A DNA stretch of 9,459 bases from Candidatus Bathyarchaeota archaeon (lineage in GTDB: Archaea > Thermoproteota > Bathyarchaeia > 40CM-2-53-6): the NCBI GenBank assembly GCA_005883085.1, contig VBAY01000056.1, positions 1 to 9,459 on the forward strand. The letters are read 5' to 3'. The stretch's first letter is position 1. The number at the start of each line of letters is the position of its first letter. The position numbers and the translations under genes were made by a program. The notes beneath the pieces were generated by a model that worked only from the letters and a program-made list of their open reading frames with translations, was not told the DNA's origin and ran no database searches. This document shows positions 5,068 through 9,459 of the stretch, piece after piece.

Positions 5068-5778
5068 TTGAAGGGCGCAATCTTCGACTGGGACGGAACT
5101 CTCGCCCAGATCGACGACCGCGAGTTCTACTGTATCAACCAAACCCTCACCGCTCATCACTCAAAGCCCATCGATCTGGGGTTTCTTATCAAGAACTACT
5201 ACCAGCGAGCCTACGAGAACGGCACGGGGCCGCGAATGGTGCTGGAAACCGCACTATCACGTGATGATGGTGCCCGAATCGATGAAGCCTACGAGACCTA
5301 TCGAAAACTGTTCCGGGATACAGTGGACAAGGCGAAGCTTCAGAACGGCGCACTCGAACTCTTGTCCACGCTGAAAGCCCATGGGTTCAAACTCGGAATT
5401 GCCACAATGCGATTCACGAGATCCGTCGTAGCAGAAGAGCTGGACCTACTGAAAGTCAGCCCACTAGTCGATGTGCTCTTCACCCGAGAAGATCTCGGCC
5501 CTGGACGCGGATTGGAGTCGCTGGAGGAGGTCGTTGACAAAAGAAAGCAGCTAGTAACAAGGGCGTTGGATAGGTTGAGCCTTCGGGTCGAGGACGCCTT
5601 TCTTGTCGGCGATTCCTGGTGGGACGTCAGGGCAGGGAAGAAGCTTGGAATACGGACGGTCTTGGTCCGAACCGGATTCGCGCGCTACAACGACTTTTCA
5701 AAAGAAAACGCCGACGTGACGATCAATTCACTTGTCGAGCTGGGCAATAGGTTAGAGTCCAAAGGCTGGAACCTATAG
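5068..5778 (+). CDS. HAD-superfamily hydrolase (phosphoglycolate phosphatase-like, subfamily IA)
   Basis: From TTG5068 this is 236 residues. All four HAD motifs are present (numbered from ATG5002): nucleophile Asp29 and Asp31 in AIFDWDGTL, Thr135 in LGIATMR, Lys180/Lys182 in VVDKRKQLV, and Asp204/Asp208 in LVGDSWWDV. An alpha-helical cap of about 75 residues lies between motifs I and II, as in subfamily I phosphatases. The enzyme probably removes phosphate from a small phosphorylated metabolite through an aspartyl-phosphate; the substrate is unknown. Starts at ATG5002 or TTG5068 are possible. TTG5068 places LKGAIFDWDG at the N-terminus, where the family normally begins, while ATG5002 adds 22 residues with no recognisable features. 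Neither has a clear Shine-Dalgarno. It converges on the Nudix gene, with a 6-nt overlap. Confidence 0.88.
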   Translation: MKGAIFDWDGTLAQIDDREFYCINQTLTAHHSKPIDLGFLIKNYYQRAYENGTGPRMVLETALSRDDGARIDEAYETYRKLFRDTVDKAKLQNGALELLSTLKAHGFKLGIATMRFTRSVVAEELDLLKVSPLVDVLFTREDLGPGRGLESLEEVVDKRKQLVTRALDRLSLRVEDAFLVGDSWWDVRAGKKLGIRTVLVRTGFARYNDFSKENADVTINSLVELGNRLESKGWNL

Positions 5779-6255
5779 GCCTCCGCTTGGGGACGAGCTG
5801 TAGCCCCGCTTGAGATACCTGTCAAGGGTCTTACGGGTGAACGAATCTATTTTGAGATTGTACGCTGCCCCAGGATAGACCCAGATGTAATCCTGTATTT
5901 CGTTCTGGTCAAGTTTCACCTGTTGATCCTTGGACTTGCAGTAAAAGTCGATGAAGATGAAATGTTTTTTCTTGTAGAACTCAGGCGCGAAAATAGCCTC
6001 TTGCACAAGAAGCATCTCCACCACTTCCACATCTAGTCCAACTTCCTCCTTGACCTCTCTCCTCACCGCGTCAACCATGCTCTCACCGACCTCGATATGC
6101 CCGCCTGGGAGAGTATACTTGTCAAACCACTTGTGGGACTTCGCCAAGAGGATTTTGCCCTGTTGGTTGACAATGAGGGCTCCTACCGTTGGTTCAGGGA
6201 ACACCTGCTTGGCCGGCACTGTAGAAAATGATGGTTGCTGGTTTGAGTAGGTCAA
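5773..6255 (-). CDS. Nudix hydrolase
   Basis: This gene encodes a 160-residue protein with a perfect Nudix box at residues 52-74 (G52, E58, R66-E67, E70-E71, G73), preceded by KYTLPGG. This motif binds Mg2+ and cleaves nucleoside diphosphates linked to another group. The front strand (PTVGALIVNQQGKILLAKS) and KWFDKYTLPGGHIEVGES resemble the MutT/ADP-ribose-pyrophosphatase-like branch. The substrate cannot be read from the sequence. The start is TTG6255, overlapping the TGA stop of the NIF3-like gene in TTGA, which indicates translational coupling. It is last in a fumarase, NIF3-like, Nudix unit. Its last Leu codon and stop form the palindrome CTATAG, shared with the end of the HAD gene on the other strand. 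Confidence 0.92.
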   Translation of the reverse strand: MTYSNQQPSFSTVPAKQVFPEPTVGALIVNQQGKILLAKSHKWFDKYTLPGGHIEVGESMVDAVRREVKEEVGLDVEVVEMLLVQEAIFAPEFYKKKHFIFIDFYCKSKDQQVKLDQNEIQDYIWVYPGAAYNLKIDSFTRKTLDRYLKRGYSSSPSGGL

Positions 6256-7061
6256 TTGAGATCAGTTGTCGCGATCGGTTCTACTCCCCTCTTCTCAAGC
6301 TCGCGGAGGAGCCTGTTTATTCCGAGCCAGTCACTCGCGATATGCCCTAGAACGATCAAGTTTCCAGAGGCTTCATTGGCGAGCCTCGTAAGATCCGGTT
6401 CCGCGATGTGAATGTAAGACAGCGTGCCTATTCCGTTTTGGAAATATGTCCTGGCAACCTCGTATCCCCCGTTAGTGTACGCAGCATGGCTGATCATTAT
6501 CTTTCCTGTTCTATTCTTTGGAGAACCTAACCGTACCTCGATCTTGGACGCAGCTTTTCGAAACTCGGGAAAACCCGCAATTCTGGAGACAACATCCTTC
6601 ACTGCCGAATTTTCGTCAACACCTTTCAAAGCATTCTGAATCATCGTCCGACCTATCTCATCACAAGGGCTGTGAATTGACACCAGCGGCATTCGAAGCT
6701 TCCTGGCGGCACTTGGCGTCTGATCATAATTGTCGGGATGATGCTGGAGTTCTAGGAGTCGCAATTTGGGCTGAACAGCTTTCCGTGCCGTGTCTTCTGG
6801 CACGCCGGCCTCTTTCAACTGGTCAATGTGCCGTAGGAATACCTTGTAGCCATCTATCCGTGCCTTGCCTCCCGCGGGATGGTGCGCTATTACAGCGTCG
6901 CATCCAAGGTTGCGGGCTAGTAGGAGTTCGGCGATTCCGACATCGATTGCGATCAGAACTTTTCGGATCCGTCGTCCTTTAACATGGACCTCGCTGTCGG
7001 CAGGGATGTTCTTGAATCCGGCTAGTTTCAGCGATGTCCGCATTATCTGCTGAGTGTCCAT
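6252..7061 (-). CDS. NIF3-like (DUF34) dinuclear-metal protein
   Basis: This gene encodes 269 residues from ATG7061 (a TTG lies one codon earlier). The overall pattern follows the NIF3/YbgI family. Counting from that earlier TTG, there is an early His pair in AVIAHHPAGG (His61, His62), then LVSIHSPCDEIGRTM (His131, Asp135) where NIF3 proteins have the metal-binding SxHTNxD segment. Near the end is VLGHIASDWLGINRL (His241, Asp245), where they have H-x3-E. The last position is Asp rather than Glu. Biochemical function is not settled for the family; bacterial members have been annotated as GTP cyclohydrolase I type 2, often without proof. The middle (SHAAYTNGGYEVARTYFQNG) is less familiar, so this is a divergent member. 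The gene lies 32 nt after fumarase on the same strand and overlaps the Nudix gene by 4 nt. Confidence 0.72.
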   Translation of the reverse strand: MDTQQIMRTSLKLAGFKNIPADSEVHVKGRRIRKVLIAIDVGIAELLLARNLGCDAVIAHHPAGGKARIDGYKVFLRHIDQLKEAGVPEDTARKAVQPKLRLLELQHHPDNYDQTPSAARKLRMPLVSIHSPCDEIGRTMIQNALKGVDENSAVKDVVSRIAGFPEFRKAASKIEVRLGSPKNRTGKIMISHAAYTNGGYEVARTYFQNGIGTLSYIHIAEPDLTRLANEASGNLIVLGHIASDWLGINRLLRELEKRGVEPIATTDLN

Positions 7062-7093
7062 CAAGAGCGGTCACGCCTAGACGATTGGAGGAG

Positions 7094-8500
7094 TTATGCC
7101 CTTCCGCCTTTGGTCATCTTCTTGAGATCTAGGATTTCGTCGAGTTTTTCCTTTGGGAGAATTTTTTCTTCTAGAATCACTTGTCGTACCGATTTGTTCT
7201 CAGCTATAGCTTTCTTGGCAACCTTAGCCGCATTATCGTAGCCGATGTGTGGTGTTATTGCTGTTACAACCATCAAGCTTCTGTCCGCGTAATTGTAACA
7301 ACGTTCGCGGTCCGCTGTGATTCCTGAGATACACTTCTCGCCTAGAACCCTAGAGCCGTTTGCTAGAATCTCTATTGACTGGAGAAGGTCGTAGGCGATG
7401 ACAGGCATCATGATGTTGAGCTCCAGCTGGCCGAGTGAGCCGCAGACGGTGATAGCTGCATCATTTCCTATGACCTGAGCGGCGATCAGGTTGACGGCTT
7501 CGGGAATGACCGGGTTGACCTTTCCCGGCATTATGCTGGACCCAGGCTCTGTTGCAGGCATGTCGATTTCCCCTAGCCCGGTGCGCGGTCCTGAGTTGAG
7601 CAGCCGGAGATCGTTGGCGATTTTCATCAGGCTGGCGGCTATGGTCTTGAGAAGCCCGCTCGCCTCGACACACCCGTCCTTTCCCTGCATCGATTCGAAC
7701 GCGTTCTCAGCTTTCTTGAAGTTGAGGCCAGTAAGTCTGTTAACTTCTCTTATTGCTAGCTCAGCATATTTGGGGTGCGCATTCAGACCTGTTCCGGTCG
7801 CAGTTCCACCGAGCGGGAGTTCTAACAAAGTATCCCGGGCAAGTTCTGCTCGTTTAATACCGTGTCGTATCATACTGGAGTAAGCACTGAACTCCTGACC
7901 GAGTGTCACTGGTACCGCGTCTTGGAGATGAGTTCGACCAGCCTTGACGACATCATCGAACTCGATTGTCTTTTGTTCGAGCGCCTTGGCGAGTGATTGT
8001 AATGCAGGAATTAGTCTCCTCCCTATCGCTTCGGCTGAAGAGACGTGGATGGCGGTAGGGAAGACGTCATTTGTCGATTGGCACATATTCACGTGGTCGT
8101 TTGGATGAACGAGCTTCTTGTCTCCACGCTTTCCCCCTAGGAGCTCGATAGCGCGATTTGCAATCACCTCGTTAGCATTCATGTTGGTCGAGGTGCCGCT
8201 GCCAGTCTGGAAGACATCAACCACAAACTGCTCATAGAGCGAGCCCTCCATGACTTCCTTGGCAGCCGAGACAATAGCCTCGCCTTTTTTCGGCTCCAAG
8301 AGCCCGAGCTGCATATTCGCTCTCGCCGCCGCCAGTTTGACAAGAGCCATTGCTCGTATGAACTCTTTCGGTAGGCGGATCCCTGAGATTGGGAAGTTTT
8401 CTACAGCTCTCTGTGTCTGTGCTCCATAGTACGCGGAGTTGGGGACTTTGACCTCTCCCATTGTATCACTCTCGACTCGATACTCTTCGACAGTTACCAT
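7094..8500 (-). CDS. fumC: Fumarate hydratase class II (fumarase C)
   Basis: This gene encodes a 468-residue protein, the usual length of FumC. It reversibly hydrates fumarate to L-malate in the TCA cycle, as an iron-free homotetramer. Landmarks in order are PNSAYYGAQTQRAVENFPISG, VFQTGSGTSTNMNANEVIANR, QSTNDVFPTAIH, GRTHLQDAVPVTLGQEF with catalytic His191, and the mobile-loop signature EPGSSIMPGKVNP with catalytic Ser321. The His in GRTHLQD, the TGSGT stretch and the Gly in MPGK point to fumarase; aspartase has Gln and Ala at the last two. However, VIPEAVN and GQLELNIMMPV after the loop look aspartase-like, so the enzyme sits between the branches in that stretch. Start at ATG8500; a TATA-like CTTTTTTA lies about 42 nt upstream. 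It is first of a unit with NIF3-like and Nudix genes. Confidence 0.93.
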   Translation of the reverse strand: MVTVEEYRVESDTMGEVKVPNSAYYGAQTQRAVENFPISGIRLPKEFIRAMALVKLAAARANMQLGLLEPKKGEAIVSAAKEVMEGSLYEQFVVDVFQTGSGTSTNMNANEVIANRAIELLGGKRGDKKLVHPNDHVNMCQSTNDVFPTAIHVSSAEAIGRRLIPALQSLAKALEQKTIEFDDVVKAGRTHLQDAVPVTLGQEFSAYSSMIRHGIKRAELARDTLLELPLGGTATGTGLNAHPKYAELAIREVNRLTGLNFKKAENAFESMQGKDGCVEASGLLKTIAASLMKIANDLRLLNSGPRTGLGEIDMPATEPGSSIMPGKVNPVIPEAVNLIAAQVIGNDAAITVCGSLGQLELNIMMPVIAYDLLQSIEILANGSRVLGEKCISGITADRERCYNYADRSLMVVTAITPHIGYDNAAKVAKKAIAENKSVRQVILEEKILPKEKLDEILDLKKMTKGGRA

Positions 8501-8506
8501 TGCTAA

Positions 8507-8521
8507 AGTCGACCATCGACT
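8507..8521. repeat. Perfect inverted repeat at the fumarase promoter
   Basis: AGTCGA and TCGACT are exact 6-bp inverted arms separated by CCA, 7-21 nt upstream of the fumarase ATG. They overlap the transcription start predicted from the TATA box. It could be an operator for a dimeric regulator or a small leader hairpin. Confidence 0.4.
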
Positions 8522-8538
8522 GAAAGGATTCGGCGGGC

Positions 8539-8546
8539 TAAAAAAG
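8539..8546 (-). promoter_or_regulatory. TATA-like box of the fumarase gene
   Basis: CTTTTTTA on the minus strand is centred about 42 nt before the ATG at 8500, placing the start site near 8517 with a leader of roughly 17 nt. A purine-rich AGAGAG just upstream could act as a BRE-like element. Called by eye. Confidence 0.4.
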
Positions 8547-8661
8547 ACTCTCTATCGATCGAAGGAACATACATCAAAACAGCTCGACGAATGAGCTATA
8601 AGCGAAATAGTTTTGCTCCTCTCTACGGTCTAAACACAAGTGCTCTCCCAACTGGTGCGAA

Positions 8662-8787
8662 TTGTTTTCGGTAAGGAAGATTCGGCAGAACGGTATTGTT
8701 CTACGAAAACAGATCGAAGAGGTTACATCTCTTCTCAAGCAAATAGATCGGGACCGGAAGGCCCTCCTTCACAACAATAACCATTAG
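8662..8787 (+). CDS. Candidate small helical protein (41 aa)
   Basis: A TTG-initiated frame of 41 codons ends at TAG 8785-8787. Its product is highly charged and predicted helical (RKQIEEVTSLLKQIDRDRKA), with hydrophobic residues spaced about three and four apart as in a short coiled coil, ending in HNNNH. No clear Shine-Dalgarno is seen; a TATA-like CTATAAG lies about 60 nt upstream. It is in the same frame as the FAH gene that follows, so it might alternatively be a relic of a longer sequence. It is too short to judge by codon use alone. Confidence 0.3.
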   Translation: MFSVRKIRQNGIVLRKQIEEVTSLLKQIDRDRKALLHNNNH

Positions 8788-8883
8788 GGTCTTAGCGAGA
8801 GATGGAGGCTACGATTTCTCGGTGTTCGCTGTAACATTTACATTCCCGATCCGTTTCGCTCGGAGCACTTTAGGGGTCTCACC

Positions 8884-9459
8884 GTGAGGCTAGTTAGATT
8901 TCAGCAGAAAATGGGAGAGAACAGAATTGGGGTCATGGTAGGCGCGAACCATCTCGTAGAGATAACTGGCGCGAAGACGTCCTCCGAACCAATCCTAGAC
9001 TTTCTTAAGGACCCCAAGGCAGAATCCAAAGCCCATTTAGTAGCGGATTCTGCAAAGAAGCGCTTCGACGAGGACCAGCAAGACAAGAAAGGGTATTGGA
9101 GCCTTGACTCTGTTACGGTCCTCCCGCCGATAGCGCGTCCAACCAAAATCATCTGCATGGGCGGCAACTTCTCAGATCATCTAGCTGAAGGAAGCAGTTC
9201 GCTTCCGTCTTTTCCGATTTCTTTTCTCAAGGCGCCCACGTCTCTTGTTGGTCACCGGGCTCCAGTAATCTATCCGAAGAGGGTAAAGCTTCTCGATTAT
9301 GAGGTCGAGCTCGCCACGGTTATCGGGAAAGAGTGTAAGGATGTTCCGAGGAAGGATGCTCTTGACTACGTGGCAGGCTTCTCCGTGTTCAACGACATAA
9401 GTGCCAGAGATATCCAGTTTGCCGAAATGAAACGGGGGTTCTGTGACCTCGGCAAGAAC
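8884..9459 (+). CDS. Fumarylacetoacetate hydrolase (FAH) family protein (partial, C-terminus beyond window)
   Basis: The first 192 codons are present. The N-terminal module (RLVRFQQKMGENRIGVMVG...LVEI) is the usual small FAH leader domain. The catalytic module starts at IICMGGNFSDH and carries the metal-binding pair Glu140 and Glu142 in LLDYEVELATVIGKE, then YVAGFSVFNDISARDIQ with third ligand Asp171. The last residues (CDLGKN) correspond to the 'GKsfDtF' substrate loop. Family members bind Mg2+ or Ca2+ and act on 2-keto/1,3-diketo acids: fumarylacetoacetate or acylpyruvate hydrolysis, 2-keto-4-pentenoate hydration, sugar-acid dehydration or oxaloacetate tautomerisation. Which one applies here cannot be decided. 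The start is GTG8884: an in-frame TAG lies 97 nt upstream with no better start between, and AGGGG is about 7 nt before it. It is divergent from fumarase. Confidence 0.9.
   Translation, partial: MRLVRFQQKMGENRIGVMVGANHLVEITGAKTSSEPILDFLKDPKAESKAHLVADSAKKRFDEDQQDKKGYWSLDSVTVLPPIARPTKIICMGGNFSDHLAEGSSSLPSFPISFLKAPTSLVGHRAPVIYPKRVKLLDYEVELATVIGKECKDVPRKDALDYVAGFSVFNDISARDIQFAEMKRGFCDLGKN

Larger units (their letters stand above)
8501..8883. other. Intergenic region between divergent fumarase and FAH-family genes
   Basis: This 383-nt stretch separates two divergent genes. It holds the fumarase TATA-like box, the 15-nt inverted repeat, and a small 5-bp hairpin at 8581-8597 (AGCTC, 7-nt loop, GAGCT). 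It also holds a TATA-like CTATAAG at 8596-8602 on the plus strand, a candidate 41-codon ORF at 8662-8787, and an AT-rich CATTTACA (about 8835-8842) that may serve the FAH gene. No RNA gene, repeat array or mobile-element end is visible. Confidence 0.5.

Noticed and set aside
4955..5080. N-terminal extension of the first membrane protein to TTG5080
   Set aside because: It would be antisense to the HAD N-terminus, adds polar residues only, and lacks a better ribosome site than ATG4954.
4647..5264. Long plus-strand frame of 205 codons opposite the membrane protein and across the HAD start
   Set aside because: Its product is Pro/Arg/Ser-rich without domains, as expected for the antisense of hydrophobic coding sequence. 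The opposite frame has clear membrane spans and the HAD frame has all motifs.
6424..6982. Plus-strand frames inside the NIF3-like gene
   Set aside because: Shadows of a gene with conserved motifs; no independent start signals or recognisable domains.
7461..7883. Frames on both strands inside fumarase
   Set aside because: They lie within a strongly conserved enzyme and read as low-complexity Arg- or Ser/Pro-rich shadows.
8901..9167. Minus-strand 88-codon frame in the FAH gene
   Set aside because: It overlaps the conserved FAH reading frame and has no family features.

Overview
The window most likely comes from an archaeon, probably of the TACK/Thermoproteota side (Bathyarchaeia- or Nitrososphaeria-like); this is inference. 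Support comes from a tRNA gene interrupted by two small introns with bulge-helix-bulge-like folds outside the anticodon loop, TATA-like boxes about 26-37 nt ahead of several start codons with almost no leader, frequent TTG/GTG starts, and proteins of archaeal style (BCAT, NIF3-like, class II fumarase). Base composition looks moderate (about 50% GC by eye). I see no mobile element, CRISPR array, integrase or defence gene. The window looks like compact chromosomal metabolic sequence with short, often overlapping gene junctions.

Layout. Positions 1-927 (minus): the N-terminal 160 codons of a sarcosine-oxidase-like FAD enzyme, preceded by a DUF1428-like small protein. Positions 950-2730 (plus): a PLP class I aminotransferase followed by a VOC/glyoxalase-like protein with a strong Shine-Dalgarno and a highly basic tail. 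Positions 2738-2857 (minus): tRNA-Val(UAC), split into three exons by two 21-nt introns, one in the D-loop and one in the variable loop. Positions 2981-3907 (plus): a branched-chain aminotransferase with a good TATA box. Positions 3933-4052 (plus): a candidate 39-residue single-span membrane peptide. Positions 4013-4954 (minus): two adjacent unknown multi-span membrane proteins. Positions 5068-5778 (plus): a HAD phosphatase-like protein, converging on a minus-strand unit running fumarase (7094-8500), NIF3-like protein, Nudix hydrolase. Positions 8501-8883: a roughly 380-nt gap with a fumarase promoter, an inverted repeat and a candidate 41-residue helical ORF. Positions 8884-9459 (plus): the start of a fumarylacetoacetate-hydrolase-family protein, cut by the window edge.

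Together the enzymes suggest amino-acid turnover feeding central carbon: an amine/amino-acid oxidase, two PLP aminotransferases of different folds, fumarase, and an FAH-fold enzyme acting on 2-keto/1,3-diketo acids. Nudix, HAD and NIF3-like proteins suggest nucleotide or phospho-metabolite housekeeping. This pathway reading is inference. The most notable item is the two-intron tRNA-Val, which standard anticodon-loop-intron models could easily miss or call a pseudogene.
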